NCBI GenBank assembly: GCA_029204225.1
Contig: CM055099.1
Coordinates: 51,415,298 to 51,479,297, forward strand
DNA length: 64,000 nucleotides
Reading direction: 5' to 3'
DNA from: Diphasiastrum complanatum
Taxonomy: Eukaryota > Streptophyta > Lycopodiopsida > Lycopodiales > Lycopodiaceae
Position 1 is the stretch's first letter; each line of letters starts with the position of its first letter. This document shows, piece after piece, positions 33,300-45,264 of the stretch. The notes beneath the pieces were generated by a model, which was not told the DNA's origin, did no database searches, and saw only the letters and a list, made by a program, of their open reading frames with translations. The translations under genes and the position numbers were made by a program.

Positions 33300-34818
33300 A
33301 GCCTACAAAAGTTCGGAGAAAACTTCAAGTCCCTATAGGGGTTGCTCTTTTGCGAGGATCGGATCAGATAACAGATGGTTCGTGTTTTGTTTCTCTTGCA
33401 AAAATGCATTTTGAAATTCGTTGTATCGCCATTGTTCCACTCGTGGATCTGTAGTCTCTTGGTAATGTGAAAGTTGTCAAAAAGCTTCCATGGTATTGGT
33501 TTTTTACTTTACAATCGACCATAAAATGTCCCGTTTCACCACAAATAAAACATATGTTGCTCATGGGTCCTGTGGCAATTGCATAGCCATCTTGGATGGC
33601 TAGCAGTCCTGGATTTTTTGGTTTGGTGAATAGTCATCTCGTTTACATGAGCATGAGTTATCTTCATGATAGTCTGCTGAACTACCAAAAGTGGATGTGG
33701 TATCTGGATGGTATGTTTGATCGTAGGAGTGATTGACAAAATGTGTTGGAGCGGATTCTTTATGGGGTCGATGTTTCTGTGCTCCTACGTCTAGATGGCC
33801 CCTTGGAGGTGGTAAGAGTGCCAGTTGAGGTTGAGGATCCTGCTTGGGTTATCTTGTCAACTCTTAAAGATGACTTGCAGATTGTTTCATGGAGGATATT
33901 GATGTGATGGGTTTTGTGAAACAAATTGGTCTCTAGGAGGCTGGTATTGTCTCCTGATTGGTCATGATGCTAATTTTTCAAATTGTACTAGTAGTAGAAT
34001 GAGGTATGGCCCATGAAGTCACATATGTGGCATCTAATCAAGGAGGTATTAGAAACCGCTTGATAACATGGGCACTCATTTCCCGTGTGTGCACCCCTAC
34101 AATGAGGGCACCAGGTATTATCCCGCCTATGATGGATCTGGCCAGTGGGTAACTGACCTGGCTTGAAGCTCTGTATAGACTTTAGTATTTTTTGAAACTC
34201 TTTCATAAGCTTCTCCATTGTTGTTGGTGTTGCTGGTTAAGCAACTCCATCTGAATTTTCCACAGTTGTTCTTGAGTTTTCTCATTCGGTCGGTGTGCTC
34301 TCCGTTCTCCAGGTTCATCAACATCCGATCCCTCGTCCTCTTTTTGGATGGAGTCATACATGGCTTGTTTTAATGATGTATATTCATCATTATATCTGAG
34401 TTCACATCTGATACATCTGGGAAGTCCGACTAGAAACCAGATGATCAGAATGGACTCCATTGGTTGTTCTTGTACCTGAACTTTTAAGCGTTTAAATCTT
34501 TAAATATAGTCACGTACTTTGTCATCTTCTGTCATTTTGATATTGCTTAGTTTGACAAATGGACTCTCAATCAAACGAAACGGTTTAATCACTTGATGAA
34601 GGATTCTTTCAAAAGTGACCAATCCCGTTTATTTTCACGATCCAGCTTGAAGATCCATTCTTGTGCTCGATTAATCATGGTCATCGAGAACAATTGTACC
34701 ATGGCTTTGGGAGGTGTCTCACCATAGACATCACAAGCATTCTCAAAGACTTGGAAAAATCTTTGAGGGTCTGACTTTCCATCGTACTTAGGAAGGTCTA
34801 GCTTGGGTATGCATTTTT
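33300..34818 (-). mobile_element. Gypsy gag, 3' part (interrupted by Copia)
   Basis: 34,818-34,480 holds capsid sequence with frame breaks (matrix/capsid core with ARAQEWIF-like sequence near 34,650). 34,460-34,203 has WFLVGLPRCIRCELRYND. 34,218-33,988 has two Cys-His clusters (CPHCRGAHTGNEC and CHICDFMGH). 33,564-33,480 has the CCHC knuckle CFICGETGHFMVDC. The 5' part of this gag lies at 41,253-41,513, on the other side of the inserted Copia element. Homologous plus-strand gag lies at 53,470-54,300. Confidence 0.85.
34814..34818. repeat. 5 bp target-site duplication, left
   Basis: TTTTT immediately before the left LTR, repeated at 41,253-41,257 after the right LTR. The 5 bp length suits Copia integrase. 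Because the site is a T run, the exact boundary is slightly ambiguous. Confidence 0.75.
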
Positions 34819-35473
34819 TGTGAAAAATACAGATCCTAAGTGGATCTAAACTCCAAGATCATTGGCTTGAATGCTTGCACTCCAAACTACATAAGCTAGG
34901 AATTGGCAACACATTCTATGCTACCTAGAATGCAAAGAACTTGATCAAAAAGCATTTACCACAAATGGAAACTTCCATAAACATCAAGTGCGGCCCAAAA
35001 TAGCATTATACAGTCCATAATACATCAGCCTATCACTTTTGGAAAGCACCTAAGATCATACACAATAGCTTGAAGACAATACACACAACAATGCTCTCAA
35101 TGGAGGAAGAAACAATGACAATGATCTATTGATCTCAATGAAGCATACAAAAGGTTTCTCCAACCTGTTCTCCACGACTTCCCTACTATTTATGGATGAG
35201 GAAGATGACTCTCTCTCCTCTCTCTAGAAGGTACTTGACCCTAGATATTCCCTATATAGGAAAAATAGCTAAAAATGGCTTATATGACCAAAATACATCA
35301 AAATGGTCTCATTTTGAAGGGTATGAAGTTTGACACTTCATCATACTGAAAAAATACAGTAAATAAAAACATTGTGGCCTGGTTCACACGTGTGAAACTC
35401 CAGAACCAAAACTATTTACAATTTTAGCCAATTTAGGCCTCAAACTAGCTAGGAAATGTTGACAATTTTCACA
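34819..35473 (-). repeat. Copia 3' LTR (left), 655 bp
   Basis: Plus-strand start TGTGAAAAATAC, end GACAATTTTCACA. It is identical to the right LTR except at 35,359 (G) against 41,138 (A). It contains a CCTATATAGG TATA-type box at 35,251-35,260 and the palindrome TTCACACGTGTGAA near 35,391. A polypurine tract (GAAGAGGGAG on the minus strand, about 35,474-35,483) abuts it, as expected for the 3' LTR of a minus-strand element. Confidence 0.96.
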
Positions 35474-35489
35474 CTCCCTCTTCAACATT

Positions 35490-36563
35490 GGATGCTAGTT
35501 TCAACATAGTCTTTGAGCACATTCCAAGATTAGATCTATGCATTAAATATAGGTCCTTTCCCAATGGTTTGGTGAAGATATCAGCCACACACTCCTTTGA
35601 AGAGACATGTTGAAGCTCCACCTCTTTGGCAATGACTTGATCTCTCACAAAATGGTGAGCAATTCAATGTGCTTGCTCCTTGCATGAAAAACAGGATTGC
35701 TTGCCAAGCTTTGGGCTGAAAGGTTATCACAAAGTATGATTGGAGTCTTCTCTGGTTCCAGCAAGTGAAGATCCAATAACATCCTCTTGATCCAAAGAAT
35801 CTCCTTGGTGCATGTTGTTAATGCCTTGTACTCGGCTTCGGTGGAAGATAGAGAGATAGTTGGTTGCTTCTTTGATAGCCATGAGACCACTCCATCTCCA
35901 AGATAGATTGCAAAGGCACTTGTTGACTTCCTATCCATTTGATCACCTGCAAAATCTGAATCTGAAAATCCACAAAGGTTAGGTGTAGTACCTCCATACA
36001 AGATGCCAAAATCTCTAGATCCCGAGATGTATCTAAGTACTCTCTTTCCTAGCTTCCAATGAGCCTCACTAGGATCTTGCATAAATTGACTTAGTTTACC
36101 AACCACAAAGCTTAGATCAGGTCTTGTGATGGTTAACCATATAAGAGATCCTATTAGCTTTCTATAGAGAGTAATGTCCTTGAAGGATCTTTCATTACTT
36201 CTTGTAGTTAGCTTTACATTTGATTCCATAGGAGTAGAAACAACTTTACAATCTTCCATATGAAACCTTTTTAGAATAGAGTTAACATACTTTTCTTGAC
36301 ATATGAATGTAGATTTAGAAGTTCTAATAATCTCTATTCCTAAGATATAATGAAGTTTACCAAGATCTTGAATTTCAAACTCTCTTTTGAGTGCCATCTT
36401 GATTTCATCTATATCTAGATTGTTACCACCACTTAAGATAATGTCATCAACATAGATCAAAAGTAAAGTGATATCATTTTCATTCAATCTAAAGTAGAGA
36501 GAATGATCATACTCACTCATAACAAAGTTTTGAGAAAGTAAGAAGGAATTGAGCTTAGCATAC
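35490..36563 (-). mobile_element. Copia RT C-terminal part and RNase H (nearly intact element)
   Basis: The frame holds LLLIYVDDIILSGG, the RT catalytic box, then RNase H with GFSDSDFAGDQMDRKSTSAF, KKQPTISLSSTEAEYKAL and LCDNLSAQSLASNPVFHARS. A one-base loss near 35,661-35,664, just after the SKHIE motif, shifts the last RNase H residues out of frame; downstream sequence on the other frame still reads as the Copia tail (DIFTKPLGK). At the upstream end a four-base insertion (36,564-36,567) breaks the link with the main frame. Confidence 0.95.
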
Positions 36564-39425
36564 GTTGCAACTCCTTGGTGCTTGCTTTAGCCCATACAAA
36601 CTCTTTTGGAGATAGCACACATGATTAGGCTCATCATGTGAAACATAGCCCTCGGGTTGCTCCATGTAAATATCTTCTTCAAGATCACCATTCAAGAAGG
36701 CATTAGTAACATCCATTTGCCACATATCCCAATCATAAAGAGTTGCAAGAGAGATTAGGATTCGAATAGTTACCATCTTTGCCACGGGTGCAAAGGTCTC
36801 ATCATAGTCAATACCATATTCTTGAGCATACCCCTTTGCCACCAACCTTGCCTTGTACTTGTTGATTGATCCATCTTGATTTGTCTTGATCTTGAAGATC
36901 CACTTACAACCAATTGCCTTCTTGTCCTTTGGAAGCTTTACCAACCTCCATGTGTTGCTTTTGATGAGTGCTTGATGCTCATGATCCATGGCTTGGATCC
37001 ATTCCTTCTTTTGAATTGCTTCACCTACACAAGTTGGTTCATCAAAAGAGGTAAGAAAAGCAAAGTTAGAGTTGTCCACCACTTGCTTTCCTTTTTCATC
37101 ATAGGTTAGCCTTGATGGCTTAGCCCTTTGCCTTTGAGTCTTCCTTGAAGTTTGCTTTGGAGTGGCATCTCCATCTTCATCCAAGACATCTTGCACATCA
37201 TGATGATTAGTAGGCACATCAACATCAACATCAACAACATTGGAAACATTCTCTTCATGAAAGATGACATCCCTACTTATGACAACTTTCTTTGTAGAAG
37301 GAATGTACACTTTGTAAGCCTTGCTTACTTCACTATAGCCAACAAACACACCCTTCTTTGATGAAGGATCTTCTTTAGTTCTATCATCAAGTGTGATATT
37401 GACAAAACATGTACATCCAAAGATCCTACAATGCTTGACACTCGGCCTTCTACCATAAAGAACCTCATGAGGAGTTTTACCATCCAAGGAAGCACTTGTC
37501 CATCTATTACATAGATAGTTAGCACATGCTAAAGCTTCCCCCCAAAAAGACTTAGCAAGATTAGCATGTAGTCTCATTGCCTTGGCACATTCACAAAGGG
37601 TTCTATTCTTCCTCTCGGCCACTCCATTCTGTTGTGGAGTCCTAGGACTAGACATCTCCCTCTTAATCCCATGTGCTATACAAAAGTCTTTGAACCTATT
37701 TGAGGTGTATTCCCCTCCATTATCAGATCTTAAGCATTTGATCTTTGTATTGAATTGGTTTTCCATTTCATTCTTGAACTTGACAAATGCAGCAAACACT
37801 TCATCCTTACTTTTAAGAAGATAGATCCAAGTATACCTACTAAAGTCATCAATGAAAGTTGCATACATCTTTGCCCCACCATTGCTAGTTGTACTAGAAG
37901 AATGAATATCAGAATGCACAAGTTGAAAAGCTTCTTTAGATCTAGAAGTAGATCTAGAATAAGCAAGTCTATGAGATTTGGACAAGGCACAATGTTCACA
38001 AACACTATTGTTTGCAACAAGACTTTTAGGGAGACCAAGAACAAGCTCTTTCTTTGCCATTACCTCCAAAGATTTGAAGTTGGGATGGCCCAACCTCTTG
38101 TGCCAAACTTCTTGGTTTGTCAATTGCTCCCTAGCCATACATCCTTCATGATTAGAGATCACACATGCATCAAGCTTGAAAAGTTTACCATGCCTCCTAC
38201 CTTGAGCAATCAAGGATCCACATTTACTTATCAAACATGCATCTCCAATGAACTCCACATCAAGTCCTTTGTCAATCATTTGACTTACACTAAGCAAATT
38301 CTTAGTGATTGAAGGAATGTACAAAACATTTTCAAGATTTGCTTTCCTATTTGTTGAAAGGGAAATAGGAATAGTGCCTATGCCTTTGATGTCACATTGA
38401 CCATCATTTGCAGTGTAGATGATGTTACCTTCTCCCTCATAAGACAATAAGGATGTAAAGTATTCCTTATGTCTTGTCATGTGAGATGAGGCTCCACTAT
38501 CAATCCACCAAGGATCATTATCATCTATGTTGGCTAACAAACTTGAAGTCATAACAAGTGATTCACATGTGTTATGTTCTTCCTCGTCTATTGTAAGATT
38601 TCCTTGCCTCTCTCCTTGCTCTCTTTTCTTCTTATAACATTCATTTGCAAAATGACCTTTTATCCCACAATAAAAGCACTTGAACTTTGACTTATTGTTC
38701 TTAGTAGAAGAGGAAGAGGAAGAGTGATCATCATGATCAAAGTTACCACCTTTGGACCATTTCCCTTTGCCTTTACCTTTGCCCTTGAATTTGCCTTTTG
38801 TGAAGAAAGCCTCTTCACCTCCACCTTGCAAGGATGCACCATCAAGCTTTGATTGCAACCTATGTTCTTCAGCCAATAAGATTTCTTGCAAGTCAACCAC
38901 ACTTGGCAAGACTCTCTGAATGGCAAAACTTTGCACAAGGTTAGCATGTTCATTTAGCAAACCATTCAACATAACTTGGACTATTTCACCATCTTTTATG
39001 TTCTCATCAATGCATGCTAAATCATCACTTAGGGACTTAACTCTCAAGATAAATGCATGAGCACTTTCACCCTCTCTTTGCCTACTAGAAAATATTTGTC
39101 TCCTTAGGGTCAATACCCTAGATGTGGACTTTGATTCAAAGAGCTTCTTTAAGGCATTCCATGCCTCACTTGCACTTTGACACTTTCCAACTTCCTTGAG
39201 AAGTTCATTTGTAACATTCATTTTAATGATATGAAGAGCCCTTTTGGCCTTCTTATCAAACCTTTGTTGCTCTTGAAGTGTGAGAGGTCTCTCTTCAATT
39301 TCTGCAACTATGTCCATGAGTTCATTCAACTCAAGTAAGGACTCCATCCTCACTTTCCAAGTAGAGTAGTTTGATGAACTCAACCTTTCACTAGACTCTA
39401 GCATGATCCCACCATTGGAAGCCAT
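36564..39425 (-). mobile_element. Copia gag-protease-integrase-RT polyprotein (nearly intact)
   Basis: An ATG at 39,425 opens 956 codons. In order: UBN2 capsid (residues about 60-190); CCHC knuckle CFYCGIKGHFANEC at 250-263; aspartic protease WWIDSGASSHMT with Asp 309; integrase HHCC finger (H442, H447, C476, C479); integrase triad D506, D568 and E604 (spacing D-35-E kept between the last two); then the RT fingers (KYKARLVAKGYAQ) and MDVTNAFLNGDLEEDIYM. The frame ends at PRSCNVC because of the extra GTTG at 36,564-36,567 within a GTTGCAAC palindrome. Apart from the two frame breaks the element looks complete. Confidence 0.97.
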
Positions 39426-40585
39426 GATTCTAATGTTTCTTCAACTTTTAGGTTCTGTCCTAAAGCACTTAGCACTCACTTTTCTCTCAACAAATGATAG
39501 ATAAAGAGATCTATGAAGATTTAGGACCCTAAAACACTTCTATCTTGAACCTAGATGGTTTCCAAGCATAGAAAGGAAGATTGAAACACATGCAACACTT
39601 TGCACACACTAAGAATGGATTACAAAATCAAACCAACCTGAACACACTCTTGCTTAAGCTCTCAAACTTTCCAGCAAGTGACCAAATCAAGTTATGGTGT
39701 GAAGAGTTACTTGCATTCTTAGAAAATACCCAAAACTAGGATGCCAAGATTACCTAGTAATGAACAAACTTGATCAACATATGATCAACACACTAAGATA
39801 TTGATTCAACCTGTAAAACCACATGTAAACCACACTTCTAAAAGTTTATAAACTCCAGCAAGTGATAAATACAAGATTTAGAGGTGAATGAATGAGCACA
39901 CTTAGTGAATCACAAGACTAGCTTCACTATCTTGTCAAATCTTGGTGTTTAGATGTAGATCTAAGATCACTTCACATGAGAATGTTCCTCAACCTGTTAA
40001 GAACCTGAAAACACACTTGCATAATGGTTAACACCTTCCAGCAAATGCTCCAATCAAATTACATAAGGAGAGTTACTTACATGCTCAACAAAGTACACCA
40101 AAATTTATGCCAAAATTGATGACAATCTGTACAATATGCTCTTCACAATGGAGCTTACAATATGTTCACCCAAAAAAGGGGATCTTTCATCCAAATGGGA
40201 GCTTTGCTCAGCCTTTAGGAGAATTACAACTCACTCAAAAGAGCATTTGTCATCCACTTAAGGAGAAGTTTCATCCACTTAAGGAGAGTGTTCATCCAAG
40301 AATGGAGATTGTCAACAATAGGATTGAAAAGAACATTGTTAGTATTGAATATGCACAAGCCTCACAATCACAAATGATTAGGTGTTATGATCTGATCCAA
40401 AATAGTTTCTTTTCAGCCTCTGATCTTCAATAGACCTGAAATATGCTTTTGATCCACAAGTTCAACTCACAAAACAAAGGTTAGTAAGATTTGATCAACA
40501 AAGCAATGCAAAATCATGCTAGAACTTGATCAAACATCCAAATATCACCAAAAATGGAATACTTACTGTAAATAGAAGCCAACCA
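39426..40585 (-). mobile_element. Copia untranslated leader with internal repeats
   Basis: About 1.16 kb between the primer-binding site and the gag ATG. It has three imperfect copies of an 85-100 bp unit starting AACCTG and containing CTCCAGCAAGTGA or CTTCCAGCAA (near 39,638, 39,809 and 40,002), and TCATCCACTTAAGGAGA repeats near 40,250-40,290. No conserved frame is seen on either strand. Confidence 0.7.
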
Positions 40586-40597
40586 GCTCTGATACCA
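40586..40597 (-). other. Copia primer-binding site
   Basis: The plus-strand GCTCTGATACCA complements TGGTATCAGAGC, the initiator tRNA-Met site, and directly abuts the right LTR at 40,598. This fixes the element's orientation as minus. Confidence 0.95.
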
Positions 40598-41252
40598 TGT
40601 GAAAAATACAGATCCTAAGTGGATCTAAACTCCAAGATCATTGGCTTGAATGCTTGCACTCCAAACTACATAAGCTAGGAATTGGCAACACATTCTATGC
40701 TACCTAGAATGCAAAGAACTTGATCAAAAAGCATTTACCACAAATGGAAACTTCCATAAACATCAAGTGCGGCCCAAAATAGCATTATACAGTCCATAAT
40801 ACATCAGCCTATCACTTTTGGAAAGCACCTAAGATCATACACAATAGCTTGAAGACAATACACACAACAATGCTCTCAATGGAGGAAGAAACAATGACAA
40901 TGATCTATTGATCTCAATGAAGCATACAAAAGGTTTCTCCAACCTGTTCTCCACGACTTCCCTACTATTTATGGATGAGGAAGATGACTCTCTCTCCTCT
41001 CTCTAGAAGGTACTTGACCCTAGATATTCCCTATATAGGAAAAATAGCTAAAAATGGCTTATATGACCAAAATACATCAAAATGGTCTCATTTTGAAGGG
41101 TATGAAGTTTGACACTTCATCATACTGAAAAAATACAATAAATAAAAACATTGTGGCCTGGTTCACACGTGTGAAACTCCAGAACCAAAACTATTTACAA
41201 TTTTAGCCAATTTAGGCCTCAAACTAGCTAGGAAATGTTGACAATTTTCACA
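40598..41252 (-). repeat. Copia 5' LTR (right), 655 bp
   Basis: Same length and ends as 34,819-35,473, with a single difference (position 540 of each LTR). It is followed by TTTTT at 41,253-41,257. Near identity of the two LTRs means a recent insertion. Confidence 0.96.
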
Positions 41253-41513
41253 TTTTTTAGTACGAGGACCGTGGTTGGCAAAGTCTCCATTTAAGTGAGC
41301 TCTTGCGTGTGAAGACTCAGCAGCATGAAATTGTGGTTGGTCATAAGCAACTTGATCTCTCATAGGTTTCCATCTCTCGAATGGGTTGGTGGATGGCTCA
41401 TGGATTTGTGATTTCATGCAAGAGTACCCATTGTATCTGGCTTGCTCTGTGGAAGGAGATACCATCTCTGATGGATAGTCCTCTGTGGAATTAGGATTGT
41501 AAGGACGATCCAT
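41253..41513 (-). mobile_element. Gypsy gag, 5' part, split by Copia
   Basis: An ATG at 41,513 starts a frame with MDRPYNPNSTEDYPSEM and later HARAHLNGDFANHGPRTK, which runs straight into the Copia LTR at 41,252. The continuation of this gag is at 34,818 and below. The start lies at a 49 bp tandem repeat. Confidence 0.75.
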
Positions 41514-41586
41514 GTGGAAGGTCTAGAGTACCCTAGCAATTAGGATTGGAAGGACGATCCATGTGGAAGGTCTAGAGTACCCTAGC
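41489..41586. repeat. 49 bp tandem duplication at the Gypsy gag start
   Basis: AATTAGGATTG...TACCCTAGC occurs twice in a row (41,489 and 41,538) with one substitution. It duplicates the region around the putative gag ATG. Confidence 0.85.
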
Positions 41587-41779
41587 GTGGTGTGAGTTGG
41601 GCTTCTTGTACTTGTTTTTTTTTTACACTTTGGATGTAAAATATATGAAGGTATATTAATTAGAGTATTGTGATTTGTGTATATCCAAATGGCACAGTAT
41701 CCAAGGTAGTGGTATTGCAAAAAGACTAGTTGATAGCTATGGCGAAGGTTTGGTCAAATGTGGAGTTGACTTCCAAGTA

Positions 41780-42600
41780 GACACTCGGCTCGGTTGAGAT
41801 GTCAATGCAATGACTCGGTTGAGATTTGACAAATGTTTAAATAGATTTTTGACTTTTTTGAGCAGCCGGTTTCACCAAGTTCTTGATTAATTTGATTTTT
41901 TTTCACTGTTTTCAAATTTGGTTAGAGGGTAGTTTTGACAAGTTTTGCAATACCATACATGCACTTATCCAAAGAAATTAAAGAAACAAGCAATCAAATC
42001 AAGGAAAATCCAAATGAAAAAAGCTAGATGTCGAAAAGAAAGGAAAAAGGAAAAATAGCAAGAGCTAAGACTCATGAGCCATTTGGCTCCCCAACAATGA
42101 CAATAAATGTGGAGAAATTTATTCCATGAGGAGTATCTGCGGACTAAAAAATTCAGTCGAGATTTGACTGAAGTACTCAATCAAGAATTGATGGAAGGAT
42201 TCGGTCGAGATCTGACAGAAAACTTTGGTCGAGATTGGACTGAAAAAGTCGGTCGAGATGTGACTGAAAGATTCGATCGAGATCTGAGTGAGATATTTTT
42301 TATCGAGATCTTACAAAGAGACTCGATCAAGATCTTCATGGAGAGACTTGATTGAGATCTTCTGTGTTAAAATCTGGTTGAGGATGTAACCCTAGACTCG
42401 GTCGAGATGGTGAGTTAGGACTTCGGTCGAGAGTTTATGTGGAGTATCTGGTCGAAATGAAATATGGACTTGAGACGTAAGTCGTGGGACTCGGCCAGGG
42501 GTGGAGCTTGAAGGCTTGGCTGAGGACGGAACTAGACTTTGTGTCGACACCAAACTAACCAAAGCGATAGGCTCGGTCAAGATGAAGAGCATGAAACCTC
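41780..42600 (+). repeat. TCGGTCGAGAT minisatellite, right block
   Basis: Many imperfect 25-26 bp units with a core such as ATTCGGTCGAGATCTGAC, densest at 42,140-42,360. They are interrupted by a purine-rich stretch at 41,980-42,060. It lies between the gag start and a primer-site-like sequence at 42,668, so it would be in the leader of the Gypsy element. It shares its core with 28,690-28,860. Confidence 0.75.
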
Positions 42601-42667
42601 AAGAACCTTTTGGATTGCACAGATATTTCATTTTTGTGTAGGTTGTGTGTCTGTGTACTGGTGGGAA

Positions 42668-42675
42668 TGGCGCCA
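42668..42675 (-). other. Possible Gypsy primer-binding site
   Basis: TGGCGCCA, reading TTTGGCGCCATTCCCACC on the minus strand, resembles the TGGCGCC start of primer sites in several plant Gypsy lineages. It is in the right place, upstream of gag. The LTR that should follow to the right has no recognised partner near 28-29 kb, so this call is tentative. Confidence 0.35.
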
Positions 42676-42899
42676 AATATTCATAAATTCCTACTAAGAA
42701 TCTGTGAACACAGTTAGCTATTCCCTTTTATGATTCTCTTACCTCTGGAAATCGGGTGTTTCTGTCCGTTCTAGGCGGTTGGCTCTTTAGATGTTATCTT
42801 CTTAGTTCAAAGCCCGATCAGGATGAAAGGATATGGTTTCAATTGTACTATGTTTCCCAACTTGTCAGTGGGATGCTCGGGTAGCAATCACTCCAGATA

Positions 42900-43672
42900 C
42901 GTGCACACAATCAAAACATGCAACTTAAAACTCATTCATCAACAGATCTATGTGCAATATGGATGAATTCCAATCGATTCTTGCTGCTTCCTACTTCTAA
43001 AACGTTAGAAAACAAACAAGATGCTCAAATTAAGCTACAGATCAATAGAGCTGAAAGCAAGAAACAAGAAACTAAATATTTAATAGCATATTGAAAGACC
43101 AAGGATCAAGAAACACACATTTCTTGATTCTTGGTCAGCCCAAGAACATCAAGAACTGGAATGTCTAAGTTATGCAAGATCTACTCCACAATTTCAACCT
43201 ATCTAGTTTACTTGTATGCTGAAATCTACATCAAGAAACATAAAACAAGAGTGCTATTCCACTCTATTCCACATTACAAAATGAAAGAAAACAAGAAATT
43301 AATATATTCCACAAACAATCCACAACCAAATTCAAAGAAATGGAAGTGCATGCTCATAAAAGAATCACTCAAGAGAACTATCATGAACAAGGAGCTTTAA
43401 GAATGCCAAGAATTCGTGGAAGATCTTCTTATTCAAATCAAGAGCAAATGACATTACATGTAAAGCTCCCTCACAAGAGAGGGGGACTCTTAAATAAACT
43501 ATGAGGCTGCCCATGTGGAGCCTAAGTGGCAATTCCACTACTTTACAAATTCAAAGTGGAATTAGCTCTTCCACTAGAGGTCACCATCAAAAGGTGGCTC
43601 ACTCTAATTTATTTAAGAGGGCTCTACATTTATTAGTCGTCTTGGGATCCGCAAACCCTCCAACAGTATCCC
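42900..43672. repeat. Diverged relative of the 0.7 kb LTR-like repeat
   Basis: Segments such as AGAAACACACATTTCTTGATT, AAAGAATCACTCAAGAGAAC and AATTTATTTAAGAGGGCTC match 55,860-56,470 in the same orientation, with considerable divergence. It ends GGGATCCGCAAACCCTCCAACA at 43,672; a near-identical end motif recurs at 46,298-46,318. 43,673-44,050 has no clear gene. Confidence 0.55.
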
Positions 43673-44052
43673 TTACCAAAACTGGTGGCGGTCGCACGAC
43701 ACCAACCTCGAAGCTTGAATGCAAATTTTCAACAATAGTCGTATGGGTCCAGAGGCCGTTCATGATAACCTTGTTCATTGACAAATGGATAGTTGACACC
43801 ATCCAAAAAAGCATCCCAAGATAATACTTGTTGATTTTGATAGGTGTAGCTGCTAGCAATGACATTGTTGATGCTTCTATCAATTGGTAATGCGAATATG
43901 ACATGTCTGCTTGATTGCGTTGTTTGTCCATATATTCATGAGACGCCTAAACCTAAATACTCTCAAAAATCAAATTCGGTCAATAAAAGTAGCCATCTTG
44001 CAATATGTCTCATGTTACATGTCTTGTTCACCAAATAAAGTAACGGCTAAAA

Positions 44053-45020
44053 TCATGGCCAACGCTTCACGTTCAGTTGTCGAATAGTTCTTCTCAGAAT
44101 CTGTAAGTTGTCAGCTTGCAACCTGATAGGATAATCCTTTTTGTATTTACCTGGCTGCGTCAAAACTGACCCAATGGCATATTTTGATGCATTAGTATGA
44201 TTATAAAACTCAATAGTCCAAATTGGAGCTCGCAATATCGGTGCAGAAGCTAAAGCTTTCTTCAATTTCTCAATGCTTCCAATGCCTCTATTGTCCAAAT
44301 TGGTACAATAGCCAATATGTATATAGGTCTTGCTAAATTTCCAACGAATAGCATAAATATTCGATAGTAATTTGCATGACCCACAAACACGTAGACTCCA
44401 CAAATTGTTCCTGGCGGTGGTACCTCCACAATGACTTTGATTTTGGAATAATCCATAGCAATACCATGTCTTGATATCACATGTCCAAGAACAACTCCAT
44501 GAGGGACCCAAATTTGACATTTTTTTGGATTTAAGAAGATTTGGGATTTGCGACAATGTTCAAATACTTTTCCAAGCGATCCAAATGGTGTGTATCGGCA
44601 CTATGGACTCTGAGATCATCCAAGTAGCTTTCAAGGAATTTCTGCAAGTAGCCTTTGAAGGCAAACTGCGTGACTCTTTGAAATGAACTAGGTGCATTAC
44701 AAAGTCCAAACGACATAACTTCATAAGCATAAGTTCTCCATTCTATTGCAAAAGCTGTTTTATGGCAATCCGCAGGTGCGATTTTAACTTGGTTGTAACC
44801 AGTAAATCCGTCCAAAAAACTGTATGCTTCCGCTCCAGCAAGTCGGTCCAATATGCTTTCAGTAAAGGGTAACGGAAAATGATCTTTTCACATAACTTCA
44901 TTCAAGGCTTTGAGATTCACACAAATTTTCATCTTCCCATTTTTCTTAGGAACGGCGACAATTGGAGAAATCCATTCCATATGCCCGATTTCATAAATAA
45001 AATCAACTTTGAGTAATCTT
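44053..45020 (-). mobile_element. Gypsy RT/RNase H fragment, right copy
   Basis: The minus strand encodes RT with AYSFLDGFTGYNQVKIAP, MSFGLCNAPSSFQRVTQ and SYLDDLRVHS (44,851-44,531). It then continues through broken frames into the thumb and RNase H start (SAPILRAP, FYNHTNASKYAIGSVLTQP; the usual HTDAS is HTNAS). 44,461-45,020 is the counterpart of 1-560; the RNase H part is absent from the left arm only because the window begins there. Confidence 0.9.
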
Positions 45021-45264
45021 TGCCAGCTCTTTCAAATTTTTGCCAAATTTTCAAATGATGATTTACTATAAATAGAGTCCTCAGAGAAGTCAACGAAGGT
45101 TTCGACGAAGGTTGCAAGAGTAATACTGTTATTTATGCAAAAAAGAGTCTTTTTTGACAAAAATAGATCATTATGACAAATGGCCTAAGCAAGCGCGCAG
45201 CCAACAATATCTCAAAATCGTGGTTTCTATCAACGATCTCGCTTAACCAGAATGGATTTGCCTT

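Noticed and set aside
37755-38312. 185-codon plus-strand open frame
   Set aside because: It is the antisense shadow of the intact Copia integrase, whose domains are clear on the minus strand.
40598-41252. A second independent solo LTR
   Set aside because: It pairs with 34,819-35,473 as the 5' LTR of one element, with matching primer site and target duplication.
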